Shown in pieces: positions 8,683 to 16,480 of a stretch of DNA of 44,975 nt (positions are counted from its first letter, which is position 1; every line of letters starts with the position of its first letter). Source of the DNA: Mycobacterium sp. E1747 (lineage in GTDB: Bacteria > Actinomycetota > Actinomycetes > Mycobacteriales > Mycobacteriaceae); NCBI RefSeq assembly GCF_001667775.1, contig NZ_LZJI01000161.1, forward strand, positions 1 through 44,975, given 5' to 3'. A program made the translations under genes and the position numbers. A model generated the notes under the pieces. It made no database searches. It was not told the DNA's origin and was given only the letters and a program-made list of their open reading frames with translations.

Positions 8683-9015
8683 TTAGGCCGCTTCGGGTCG
8701 CAGATGCCGCCACCAGCAGGAGATATAGAGCCCCATCGAGATCCCCAACACGACAATCACCCAGACCACGACCGTGATGTCAATCCAGCTTCCGAACGGC
8801 GGCGCTTCGGGCAGCGCGTTGCGCAGCGGCATCACCGCGAACAACATCGCCGCATACCAGGTCGTCATCGGCGGCGACGATGTGCAGGTGATCGTTCCGT
8901 CGCCCGCCTGGCTGCCTTGCACGACGACATGGGGATGGCCCATGCCGCTGTCGACGTACAGCACGATCGAACCGATATAGGCGCCGATCAGGAGCACAAC
9001 GCCGAAGGCGGCCAC
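8683..9015 (-). CDS. DUF4436-like protein with internal deletion, paralogue 4
   Basis: About 110 aa. The signal anchor (VAAFGVVLLIGAYIGSIVLY) and the C-terminal block PPMTTWYAAMLFAVMPLRNA...CWWRHLRPEAA are intact, but the exported domain of ~150 residues is missing. The join at DGTITCTSSPPMTTWY remains in frame. The start is unclear: the position matching the ATG of paralogue 1 is a CTG, so I used GTG 9015, which has no good ribosome site. The frame is open to 9096 inside glmS. It is either a decaying paralogue or a minimal membrane protein. It lies 13 bases after the glmS stop. Confidence 0.5.
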   Translation of the reverse strand: MAAFGVVLLIGAYIGSIVLYVDSGMGHPHVVVQGSQAGDGTITCTSSPPMTTWYAAMLFAVMPLRNALPEAPPFGSWIDITVVVWVIVVLGISMGLYISCWWRHLRPEAA

Positions 9016-9028
9016 CCTCAGTCGGCGG

Positions 9029-10903
9029 CTATTCCACGGTGACGGACTTGGCGAGGTTTCGGGGTTTGTCAACGTCGTAACCGCGGGCCTGGGCAACCGA
9101 CGCGGCGAACACCTGAAGCGGGATGGTCGACAGCAGCGGCTGCAAAAGGGTTGATACCGAAGGGATTTCGATCAGGTGGTCGGCGTAGGGCCGCACCGTG
9201 TCGTCACCCTCCTCGGCGATCACGATGGTGATCGCGCCGCGCGCCTGGATCTCCCGGATGTTCGACAGCAGCTTGGCGTGCAGCGTGGCCTGGCCCTTGG
9301 GCGAGGGCATGACGACGATGACCGGCAGGTCGTCCTCGATCAGCGCGATCGGGCCGTGCTTGAGCTCGCCGGCGGCGAACCCCTCGGCGTGCATGTAGGC
9401 CAGTTCCTTGAGTTTGAGGGCGCCTTCCAGCGCCACCGGGTAGCCGACGTGGCGGCCCAGGAACAGTACGGTCGAGGACTGGGCGAAGCGATGCGCCAGG
9501 GCGGCCACCGGCTCGATCATCGCCAGCACCCGGGCGACCAGGTCCGGCATGGCCTCGAGCTCGTGGTACTCCCGCTCGACCTCGTCGGGGTACTTGGTGC
9601 CGCGGGCCTGCGCCAGCGCCAGGCCCACCAGGTAGTTGGCGGTGATCTGCGCCAGGAACGTCTTCGTCGAGGCGACGCCGATCTCGGGGCCGGCGCGCGT
9701 GTAGAGCACGGCGTCGCATTCGCGGGGAATCTGCGAGCCGTTGGTGTTGCAGATGGCCAGCACCTTGGCCTTCTGCTCCTTGGCGTGCCGGACGGCCTCG
9801 AGCGTGTCGGCGGTCTCCCCGGATTGGGAGATGGCGACCACCAGGGTGCTGCGGTCCAGCACCGGGTCCCGGTAGCGGAATTCGCTGGCCAGCTCCACTT
9901 CCACCGGCAGCCGGGTCCAGTGCTCGATGGCGTACTTCGCGAGCAGTCCGGAGTGATACGCGGTGCCGCACGCCACGACGAACACCTTGTCGATCTCGCG
10001 GAGCTCTTGATCGGAGAGCCGCTGCTCGTCGAGCACGATCCGCCCGTCGACGAAATGCCCGAGCAGGGTGTCGGCGACCGCGCCGGGCTGCTCGGCGATC
10101 TCCTTGAGCATGAAGTACTCGTAGCCGCCCTTTTCCGCGGCGGCCAGGTCCCAGTCGATGTGAAACTCGCGGTACGCCCCGGGTCCCAGGTCGGCGTTCC
10201 CGTCGAAGTCGGTGATGCGGTAGCCGTCGGCGGTGAGCACCACGGCCTGGTCCTGGCCGAGCTCGATCGCGTTGCGGGTGTGCGGGATGAACGCCGCGAC
10301 GTCGGAGCCAACGAACATCTCGCCGTCACCGATCCCGATGACCAACGGGGTGGAGCGGCGGGCGGCCACAATGGTGCCGGGCTCGTCGGCGTTGGTGAAC
10401 ACCAGCGTGAAGTGGCCCTCCAGCCGGCGCAGCACGGCCAGCACCGAACCGGCGAAGTCGCCGGCGGTCTCGCCGTGCCGGTAGGCCCGCGCCACCAGGT
10501 GCACCGCCACCTCGGTGTCGGTGTCGCTGGTGAACTCCACGCCGTAGGCCTCCAGCTCGTGGCGCAGGCTCGGGTAGTTCTCGATGATGCCGTTGTGGAC
10601 GACGGCGATCTTGCCGGCGGCGTCGCGATGCGGGTGCGCGTTGCGGTCGGTGGGGCGCCCGTGGGTGGCCCAGCGGGTGTGGCCCAGGCCGGTGGTGCCG
10701 CCCAGCAACTCCGGTGGCATCTGAGCGACCGCTTCCTCCAGATTGGCCAGCCGACCGGCGCGACGGCACACGGTGAGCGTTCCGGCGCCGTTGACCAGTG
10801 CGATGCCCGACGAGTCGTAGCCGCGGTACTCCATCCGGCGCAGCGCATCCATGACGACCTTGCAGGCAGGCCGCTGCCCGACATAGCCGACGATTCCGCA
10901 CAT
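9029..10903 (-). CDS. glmS: Glutamine--fructose-6-phosphate aminotransferase (isomerizing)
   Basis: Makes glucosamine-6-phosphate from fructose-6-phosphate and glutamine, the first committed step to UDP-GlcNAc and peptidoglycan. 624 aa, the M. tuberculosis length. Starting at ATG 10903 exposes Cys2 of MCGIVGYVGQRP, the glutaminase nucleophile; the frame upstream to 11008 is rejected for that reason. The class II amidotransferase domain (about 1-240) shows GHTRWATHG and HNGIIENY. Two SIS domains follow, with CGTAYHSG, SQSGETADT and the end DVDKPRNLAKSVTVE. glmM (16481-17818) carries out the next step. No glmS ribozyme is seen upstream. Confidence 0.97.
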   Translation of the reverse strand: MCGIVGYVGQRPACKVVMDALRRMEYRGYDSSGIALVNGAGTLTVCRRAGRLANLEEAVAQMPPELLGGTTGLGHTRWATHGRPTDRNAHPHRDAAGKIAVVHNGIIENYPSLRHELEAYGVEFTSDTDTEVAVHLVARAYRHGETAGDFAGSVLAVLRRLEGHFTLVFTNADEPGTIVAARRSTPLVIGIGDGEMFVGSDVAAFIPHTRNAIELGQDQAVVLTADGYRITDFDGNADLGPGAYREFHIDWDLAAAEKGGYEYFMLKEIAEQPGAVADTLLGHFVDGRIVLDEQRLSDQELREIDKVFVVACGTAYHSGLLAKYAIEHWTRLPVEVELASEFRYRDPVLDRSTLVVAISQSGETADTLEAVRHAKEQKAKVLAICNTNGSQIPRECDAVLYTRAGPEIGVASTKTFLAQITANYLVGLALAQARGTKYPDEVEREYHELEAMPDLVARVLAMIEPVAALAHRFAQSSTVLFLGRHVGYPVALEGALKLKELAYMHAEGFAAGELKHGPIALIEDDLPVIVVMPSPKGQATLHAKLLSNIREIQARGAITIVIAEEGDDTVRPYADHLIEIPSVSTLLQPLLSTIPLQVFAASVAQARGYDVDKPRNLAKSVTVE

Positions 10904-11482
10904 TCGAACCAGGGTAGTGCAGGCGGGCCCCCGACCCCGCACTCCGCGGTATCGGTTGGGCCGCCCACCTGCGGGAAGGCCGGAATTGAGCGACCCGAGG
11001 CAGTGCAAGCGGGTGTAGCGCTTCGCGCAGACGCGAAACCTGCCGGCCGCCCAGCGCTGACCATCCTCTTTGCACCGGCTTCATAAACGGTAGAAACGCT
11101 TTTCACCTGATGTATTTGTGGCGTTTTCGTTTGCGTCATCGCTGTACCAATTTACCTACATAGAATTCTGAAATCGGCTACCAACGGCAACCGCCGAAGC
11201 CATCAGAAAGGACAGCTCGTTGACGCCCGCCTGATCACTACCGCCTGGGCACCAACCCGGTTAAACAGCGCATATGCGCAGAGCGCCACCCATATATCCG
11301 TGGCAATAGCCCCTTTATATAGACATCAATGATGATGGTCCAGCTATCCGGCTATCGCGTTGAAATCGCGTCAATAATTTGCATTACGGGATAACGACTC
11401 AAGCGATATGTAAGCCGCCGGATAGCTAAACGTTAGTGAATGTTAATCCGAAATTCCGCGCCCCTTCTTTCAGGAGAGAATC
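10904..11482. other. AT-richer intergenic region between divergent glmS and a small orphan gene
   Basis: The 579 bases hold no recognisable gene. From about 11080 to 11460 the sequence is clearly poorer in GC than its neighbours, with runs such as TTTTCGTTTGCG and TTTATATAGACA. A TAGAAT hexamer at 11162-11167 and a 12-bp palindrome GCGCATATGCGC at 11268-11279 could be promoter or operator elements. On the minus strand a TACCCT hexamer eight bases before the glmS ATG could give a nearly leaderless glmS mRNA. The length suggests a long regulated leader for the downstream small gene, a non-coding RNA, or remnants of transferred DNA. Confidence 0.5.
11342..11427. repeat. 11-bp inverted repeat in the AT-rich region
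   Basis: Bases 11342-11352 (AGCTATCCGGC) are the exact complement of 11417-11427, with 64 bases between. The right arm ends 55 bases before the ATG of the 73-aa gene. In RNA the arms could close a large stem in its 5' leader; in DNA they could be paired protein sites. Confidence 0.4.
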
Positions 11483-11704
11483 ATGACCGCTGTTCTGTTC
11501 GACGATGTGATGACCGAACTGCCCGTGCCGAGCCTGACGCTCGCGCCGGCACCCGCCCCCAAGCCCGCGCCCCGGCGGCGTCACCGCGAGCCGATCGCCA
11601 GCGGCGACCCGATGGTCGACACGGCCGCGCGATTGCTGAGCTTCCCGCTGCGCCACATGTATGCGGCGCTGTGGCGGGTGGGCGTCATCGAGGTCATGGC
11701 CTGA
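11483..11704 (+). CDS. Small orphan protein, 73 aa
   Basis: I do not recognise this protein. It starts at ATG 11483 behind a good CAGGAGAG ribosome site. The first half is low-complexity, Pro/Ala-rich then basic (APAPAPKPAPRRRHRE). The second half (DTAARLLSFPLRHMYAALWRVGVIEVMA) is an amphipathic-to-hydrophobic segment that could lie on or cross a membrane. The long AT-rich upstream region suggests regulated expression. A leaderless hydrolase gene begins 24 bases downstream. Its function is unknown. Confidence 0.6.
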   Translation: MTAVLFDDVMTELPVPSLTLAPAPAPKPAPRRRHREPIASGDPMVDTAARLLSFPLRHMYAALWRVGVIEVMA

Positions 11705-11715
11705 CCAGGATGCGC

Positions 11716-11721
11716 TAACGT
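11716..11721 (+). promoter_or_regulatory. -10 element for a leaderless transcript of the 11728 hydrolase gene
   Basis: TAACGT fits the mycobacterial TANNNT -10 and lies exactly six bases before the GTG at 11728, so transcription would begin on the start codon. There is no Shine-Dalgarno sequence. Confidence 0.5.
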
Positions 11722-11727
11722 CGACGC

Positions 11728-12567
11728 GTGGCCCGCACCCGCAAGCTGTTCGCAGCCCTCAACCGCCGTGGTCCGCATCGGGTTCTGCGTGGTGACCTGG
11801 CCTTCGCCGGTTTGCCCGGGGTGGTGTACACCCCGGAGGCTGGGCTGGGTCTGCCCGGCGTCGCGTTCGGTCACGACTGGCTGACCAAGGCCGGCCGCTA
11901 TGCGGGTCTGCTTGAACACCTGGCCTCCTGGGGCATCGTGGCGGGCGCTCCCGACACCGAGCGCGGCCTGGCCCCGTCGGTCTTGAACTTCGCCTTCGAC
12001 CTCGGCACCGCGCTGGACATCGTGTCGGGTGTGCGGCTCGGGCCGGGCAAGATCAGCGTCAATCCCGCCAAGCTCGGCGTGGTCGGACACGGCTTCGGCG
12101 GCTCGGCCGCGGTGTTCGCCGCGGCCGGCATGCCGAACAAGCTGGCCGCGGCGGCGGCGTTGTTTCCCGTCGTCACCAGCCCGCCGGCCGAGACCCCGGC
12201 GACGACGCTGAAGCTGCCGGGGCTGATCCTGACCGCGCCGGGCGATCCGAGGTCGCTGACGTCGAACGCGCTGTCGCTGTCCCGCGCGTGGGACGCCGCC
12301 ACGCTGCGGGTGGTCAGCAAGGCTCAGCCCGGCGGCCTGGTGGAGGGCCGGCGGCTGACGAAGGTGTTCGGTCTGGCCAGCCCGCACCGGCGCACGCAGC
12401 GCACGGTCCGCGCGCTGCTCACCGGCTACCTGCTCTACACGCTGGGCGGCGACAAGGCCTATCGCATGTTCGCCGACCCCGACGCGCAGCTGCCCAAGAC
12501 CGAACCGCTGGACCCCGAGGCGGCCGCCGTGCCGCTCGAGGAGAAGATCGTCGCGCTGTTGAAGTGA
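11728..12567 (+). CDS. Alpha/beta-hydrolase (PET hydrolase/dienelactone-like), Rv3438 homologue
   Basis: 279 aa from GTG 11728, close to the 280 aa of Rv3438. The first part has the family elements VVYTPEAGLGLPGVAFGHDW and HLASWGIVAGAPDT. The nucleophile elbow reads GHGFGG, with glycine/phenylalanine where GHSxGG is usual, so the catalytic serine seems to be replaced. The acid region LTAPGDPRSLTS is also weak. These changes suggest an inactive or altered hydrolase fold; the substrate is unknown. It is convergent with the ESX-associated gene at 12668. Confidence 0.75.
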   Translation: MARTRKLFAALNRRGPHRVLRGDLAFAGLPGVVYTPEAGLGLPGVAFGHDWLTKAGRYAGLLEHLASWGIVAGAPDTERGLAPSVLNFAFDLGTALDIVSGVRLGPGKISVNPAKLGVVGHGFGGSAAVFAAAGMPNKLAAAAALFPVVTSPPAETPATTLKLPGLILTAPGDPRSLTSNALSLSRAWDAATLRVVSKAQPGGLVEGRRLTKVFGLASPHRRTQRTVRALLTGYLLYTLGGDKAYRMFADPDAQLPKTEPLDPEAAAVPLEEKIVALLK

Positions 12568-12667
12568 CGCGGTTGCGGGGTAATTGCTCAGCCCGCTGGC
12601 CACCACCGCGCCGAATCCGTGCGCTTCGTCGAGGACGTGCTGCGGCTCCGCCCAGCCTGAGCCCTCA

Positions 12668-13999
12668 CTACCCCGCCTGCGGCAGCTGGTCGGCGGCGAT
12701 TTCGCAGGGCGTCTTGCCGTCGGTGGCCGGCGGCATCGGGCCGCGCGCGGTCGGAGCGGCAACCGGTGGCGGCGCGTCGACCGGCGCGTCGATCGGCTCG
12801 GGCGCTGGCGCGTTCGCCGGCTGCGGCGCGGCAACCGGCTCGGGGGCGTCCGCCGGCTGCGGCGCGGCAACCGGCTGAGCCGCTGCCTCGGGCTTGATCC
12901 CTTCGGTGTCCGCGACGTCTTCGGTGTCCTGGCGCCCGTCGTCGTCCTTGCCGTCGGGCTCGAAGGGGTCCTCGTCGAAAGCGTCGCCCTCATCGAGGCC
13001 GTCGCTGCCCGACCCGTCACCCGCCGAGCCGATCAGCCCGCCGACCGCATCGACGATCCTGCTGGCCAACCCGAGTAGGCCCGCACCGCCGCCGCCGAGC
13101 CCACCGCACAGGTCGCCCATCGGCATGCCGGCGGCGTCGCCGAGCGCAGTGCCCCAATCCGGTTGCGGCACAGTGGGAACCGGAGCGGGCGCGAGCGTGG
13201 CCGCCGTCGGGGCCGGATCCGCCGGCGGGCTCGGGACCGCTGCCGCGGGCCTCACCGCGACCGGGGGTGAACTGGGCGGCGCCGTCCGCACCGGCTGGTA
13301 ACCCGGGCCCAAGTCGCCGGGGGCTTCGAAACGCACCGTCGGCGCGGCGGCCATCCGGTCGGTGACCATGTCGTAGGCGGTGTCGACACCGTCGCGCGTC
13401 GAGCGCATCGTCGTCAGCCAGTCGTCGCCGATCTCATTGTCCACGTAGGGCATTACCTGCTCGCGCACGCTCTCCTCGGCAGCGTTCCGGTCCCCCGCCC
13501 CGGTGGTGACCGTGGCTGCGGCGGCCAGCCACGCCGGCCGCTGCGCCTGGGTGCCGTCGTCGACGGCGAGGGCGGTGGCGACCTTCGAATCGACCAGGTA
13601 CCACAGGTTGTCGCGCAGCGACTCACACCGCTGGGCGGCCGCGCGCAACTCGGTGGCGACCGCGCCGGCGGCGTCGCAGTGGCGTTCCACAAACCGCACC
13701 GCGGCGTCGCCGGCGGGCCCGGTCCACGCCGCGGCCAGCTCGGCCAGCTGGGCGCGCTGCACGCGCAGCGCTTCGGCGACCGTCTCCCCCGCCGCCCGCA
13801 GCTCCGCGCAGTCACGGTCCAGCACGCGCAGATCGAGGCCGTCTTCGGTGTCATACCAATCGCGGATCTGCGTGGGATGCGCCGTCAGGTCGGGATGTTG
13901 GTAGCCCAGGGCGTGGCAGGCCCGCACGTAGATCTGGGTGTGCTCGACGGCCGGCAGGCCCTCGGCGAGCCGCCCGGCGACGTCCAACCGCTCGGCCAC
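12668..13999 (-). CDS. Ala/Pro-rich ESX-associated-type protein, Rv3439c homologue
   Basis: 443 aa from GTG 13999, two bases after the stop of the upstream gene. The N-terminal ~200 residues are helical and carry AAAWTGPAGDAAVRFVERH, which resembles the W-x-G turn of WXG100/Esp proteins. A glycine-rich patch follows (GDLCGGLGGGGAGLLGLASRIVDAVGG), then an acidic stretch, then a Pro/Ala tail with imperfect repeats of PVAAPQPADAPE type. Together with its partner at 14002 it resembles a type VII secretion substrate pair, but export has not been shown here. The neighbourhood (glmM, ESX-4) is conserved with M. tuberculosis. Confidence 0.75.
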   Translation of the reverse strand: MAERLDVAGRLAEGLPAVEHTQIYVRACHALGYQHPDLTAHPTQIRDWYDTEDGLDLRVLDRDCAELRAAGETVAEALRVQRAQLAELAAAWTGPAGDAAVRFVERHCDAAGAVATELRAAAQRCESLRDNLWYLVDSKVATALAVDDGTQAQRPAWLAAAATVTTGAGDRNAAEESVREQVMPYVDNEIGDDWLTTMRSTRDGVDTAYDMVTDRMAAAPTVRFEAPGDLGPGYQPVRTAPPSSPPVAVRPAAAVPSPPADPAPTAATLAPAPVPTVPQPDWGTALGDAAGMPMGDLCGGLGGGGAGLLGLASRIVDAVGGLIGSAGDGSGSDGLDEGDAFDEDPFEPDGKDDDGRQDTEDVADTEGIKPEAAAQPVAAPQPADAPEPVAAPQPANAPAPEPIDAPVDAPPPVAAPTARGPMPPATDGKTPCEIAADQLPQAG

Positions 14000-14001
14000 T
14001 A

Positions 14002-14331
14002 TCAGGCGATCCGTTCCGCGGCATAGGCCTCGGCGTCGGCGTAGCGGTCGGCGCTGACCCGCAGGGCGGCGGCGATCTCGCCGGACGCGCGCGACCACTG
14101 CGCCACTTCGGCGGTCAGCCGCTCCAACTCGACGCGCAGCCCGTCACCGCGGGCGCTGTGCGCCCGCCCGGCGGCGCCGCCGCCGAAGGCCAGCCGGCCC
14201 AGCTGATCGTTGAGGGCGCGGTCGAGAAGGTCGGCGGCGGCGCGGAATTGGTCGGCGACGCGGTACGTCGCCGCGACGTCGATCTCGGTGCGGGCCACGG
14301 CGACTGGTCGTATTCCCCTGTCGAATCTCAT
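14002..14331 (-). CDS. Small helical WXG100-like protein, Rv3440c homologue
   Basis: 109 aa from ATG 14331; M. tuberculosis Rv3440c is about 103 aa. It is predicted helical, with ATYRVADQFRAAADLLDRAL and RVELERLTAEVAQWSRAS forming a helix-turn-helix pair. The position of W-S-R recalls the W-x-G turn of ESX proteins, although the glycine is not conserved. It is coupled to the next gene by TGATAGTG. The two are probably a heterodimer or chaperone/substrate pair for type VII secretion; this is an inference from size and fold. Confidence 0.7.
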   Translation of the reverse strand: MRFDRGIRPVAVARTEIDVAATYRVADQFRAAADLLDRALNDQLGRLAFGGGAAGRAHSARGDGLRVELERLTAEVAQWSRASGEIAAALRVSADRYADAEAYAAERIA

Positions 14332-14448
14332 GTCTAATCCGACGCCCGGGCGTGCGCCCGGGTTCCGGGGAGATTCAGCGCGGCCCGCGCAGCCCGGTGC
14401 GGCGCATCCGGAGCAGCGAAAAACCATACGGCCGAGCCATATTGGCCG

Positions 14449-15279
14449 TCAGGATGCTGGGCTGGGGGCCGGCCACCCCGGAGCCGGCGGCAGGGTGGGA
14501 AAGTCGGAGCGGGGATACTCGCCGCCGCGTATCAGATCGGGGTGCGGGGGTGCTTTGGCACGGCAGGCATCGGTGTCCTGGGCAACATCAGGCCATTCGG
14601 GTGCGAGCCCGTATCCGGCGATGTATCCACCCTGATGACTGGTGATCCGCCAACCGCCGAACACATCGATCGAGGGCGCGCGCGCCGGCCCCGACTGCGG
14701 GGCAAGCGGTGGGCCGACAGTCGCCGGAGCCGTGATCGTGATCCGCATCGGATAGATGCCCGAATCCGGCGGTGGCTGGGCGATGATCGGACTGTAGCCC
14801 CGGTGGCGGCCCTCGTCGGCGGCACCGAACAGATACTCGCAAGTCACCACTGTGACGTCGCGGCCGGAACTGGCAATCGACAGGATATGGGCCTGCTCAG
14901 TGCCCACCCACGGGCGTTGGGGATCCTTGAGCTTGGGCCACAGGAATTGGGTGCCGGTCGGATGATCAGCGGGCTGGTTGCGATCGACCGCCTGCTGGAA
15001 TCCCGGATACAGGTATCTGTCGTCACCAGTGAGCCGGGCGAGCAAATAGGACTCGGCGTACGCCCGCACCGCCACCGCGGGCCGAGTGGTCACGTCGATT
15101 CCGGGTTCGGCCGTCCAGACGACGGTGAAGTCGCTGAGGGTCGCGGGCCATCCCGCCGGGGTCGACGGTGTGGGGGTTGGCTGCTGAGGTTGGTGGTTCG
15201 AGCTGCAACCGGCCAGTAGCAGCACCGCGGTCATTGAGAGTCCCGTGAAACGGCGCAACACGCGCCCGATGCCTGTCAT
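14449..15279 (-). CDS. Putative lipoprotein paired with the 15276 gene
   Basis: 276 aa. The N-terminus is a lipoprotein signal: basic IGRVLRR, a hydrophobic stretch, then the lipobox LLLAGCSSN with the acylated cysteine at about residue 25, followed by a Pro/Thr linker. The mature domain (VVWTAEPGIDVTTRPAVAVRAY, ESYLLARLTGDDRYLYPGF, IDVFGGWRITSHQGGYIAG) has no family I can name with certainty. Its ATG overlaps the stop of the upstream gene (ATGA, 15276-15279), so the two are made together. M. tuberculosis has no gene pair here. It could be a partner or immunity-type protein for its neighbour. Confidence 0.75.
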   Translation of the reverse strand: MTGIGRVLRRFTGLSMTAVLLLAGCSSNHQPQQPTPTPSTPAGWPATLSDFTVVWTAEPGIDVTTRPAVAVRAYAESYLLARLTGDDRYLYPGFQQAVDRNQPADHPTGTQFLWPKLKDPQRPWVGTEQAHILSIASSGRDVTVVTCEYLFGAADEGRHRGYSPIIAQPPPDSGIYPMRITITAPATVGPPLAPQSGPARAPSIDVFGGWRITSHQGGYIAGYGLAPEWPDVAQDTDACRAKAPPHPDLIRGGEYPRSDFPTLPPAPGWPAPSPAS

Positions 15280-16283
15280 CTGTGCCCCGGGGGCTCGGGC
15301 ACGCCGATGACTTCGTTGTAGCGGTCGACCATGTACTGGTCCGGCGACATCTTCTCATTGGGCGGCAAGGCAAGTGCCTGAGACAGCGCCGGGCCAATCA
15401 CGCTGTTGTACTGGCCGGCGGTCAGGCCGGGGTATTTCGATTGCAGTTCGTCGAGGGTTGCTATTCGCCCATACGGGTGGTCGTGGTCGTGGACAACATA
15501 TTCGGGCGGCAACGCCGAGACGGGCTGATTTGCCCCGAGCAACGCATCGAGCATCTCCTGATCGGCGCTTCCGATGTCCATGGGCTGGATGGCCGTTTGC
15601 CCAGGAGCGGTGGGCGCCGGTCCGAGTATGTCGTTTTCGAGGCTGTGGCCGAGTATCCCGATGGTGGGCCCGGCGACCTTGCCCACTCCTGGCACCCACC
15701 CTCCGGCTGTGGAGGCGGCTTGCACGCCGTCCTCGTAGGCCAACTTCTTCGAGTCGTATTCCGAAAGTTGTTGGTGGTAGCCATTTTGTTCGTTGGCTTG
15801 ATAAGCGTTGTGTGTCCCGACATCGACCAATCCCCTGAGCGTGGCGGCGTCGTAGAGCTGGTCGCTGTAGCCCGCGCCAATGATTCTGTCGAGACCCCGC
15901 AGCCGACCATCCAAGGTGGCGATGTCTGCGGCGCCGGTTTTCTGCGCCTCGGCCAACGCGGCGGCGATGTTTTCCAAATCCGCGCCGATCTTGGGCAACT
16001 GCTCGGACTGGGCTCCCAGCGCCTGGGCCGTGCGCTGCACTTCGGCGGAGCCGTTGATCGGGTGATCCCCATTCTGGTGATTCCAGGCCGCGTCGAAGCG
16101 CTTGCGGGCTTGCTCAAAGGCATGATCGGCCTCGGAAGTGGAGCGCCCCGCCGCGTGAAATGCCTTGGCCAGGTTGGCGATCTGTGCCGGCTCCCCCGCT
16201 TGCAGAGTCTGGTTGACCGCCCACGGGTCACCGCCTGCCCCGGCCACCAGCTCACCGACACTCAGGTTAGTCAGCTGAACCAA
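15276..16283 (-). CDS. Helical type VII-associated-type protein (TPR-repeat-region/EspA-like)
   Basis: 335 aa. The N-terminal ~170 residues are helical and hydrophilic: LSVGELVAGAGGDPWAVNQ, QIANLAKAFHAAGRSTSEAD, then DAAWNHQNGDHPINGSAEVQ. This resembles mycobacterial proteins often annotated as TPR repeat region or alpha/beta-hydrolase-linked WXG-like modules. A Gly/Ala stretch follows (TAGGWVPGVGKVAGPTIG), then a polar C-terminal part rich in His and Asp (YVVHDHDHPYGRI). No signal peptide is present, so export, if any, would be through an ESX system. It is coupled to the lipoprotein gene, and the pair appears inserted between glmM and the Rv3440c homologue. Confidence 0.7.
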   Translation of the reverse strand: MVQLTNLSVGELVAGAGGDPWAVNQTLQAGEPAQIANLAKAFHAAGRSTSEADHAFEQARKRFDAAWNHQNGDHPINGSAEVQRTAQALGAQSEQLPKIGADLENIAAALAEAQKTGAADIATLDGRLRGLDRIIGAGYSDQLYDAATLRGLVDVGTHNAYQANEQNGYHQQLSEYDSKKLAYEDGVQAASTAGGWVPGVGKVAGPTIGILGHSLENDILGPAPTAPGQTAIQPMDIGSADQEMLDALLGANQPVSALPPEYVVHDHDHPYGRIATLDELQSKYPGLTAGQYNSVIGPALSQALALPPNEKMSPDQYMVDRYNEVIGVPEPPGHR

Positions 16284-16480
16284 CCCAAAGCCCCTCCCCG
16301 CCAGTGATGAGCGCTGCCTCGTCCGCGTTCATCTCCGCTGCCGTCGCCGCCCACCCCACAGCGACGCGCGCGCGTCCGACACTCGGCGCCACCGAACGTC
16401 ATCAAACTAGTGCCGCACACGATCCCGTCAATTCGGCGTGGCCCATCGGCCGCGGGGAGGGCATGGGCTTGCGGCTGTAT

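Noticed and set aside
5927..9015. CRISPR-like or mobile repeat array from the repeated DNA
   Set aside because: The repeats are paralogous coding blocks about 840-900 bases long, without short direct repeats or transposase.
10904..11100. glmS ribozyme/riboswitch
   Set aside because: The class is not expected in actinobacteria and no core fold could be drawn in the leader.
12750..12900. Short tandem DNA repeats as a regulatory array
   Set aside because: They encode the imperfect Pro/Ala tail repeats of the Rv3439c homologue and are explained by protein composition.
11581..13020. 479-codon minus-strand frame over the Rv3438 homologue
   Set aside because: The plus-strand hydrolase has a leaderless promoter and conserved length; this frame is its shadow.
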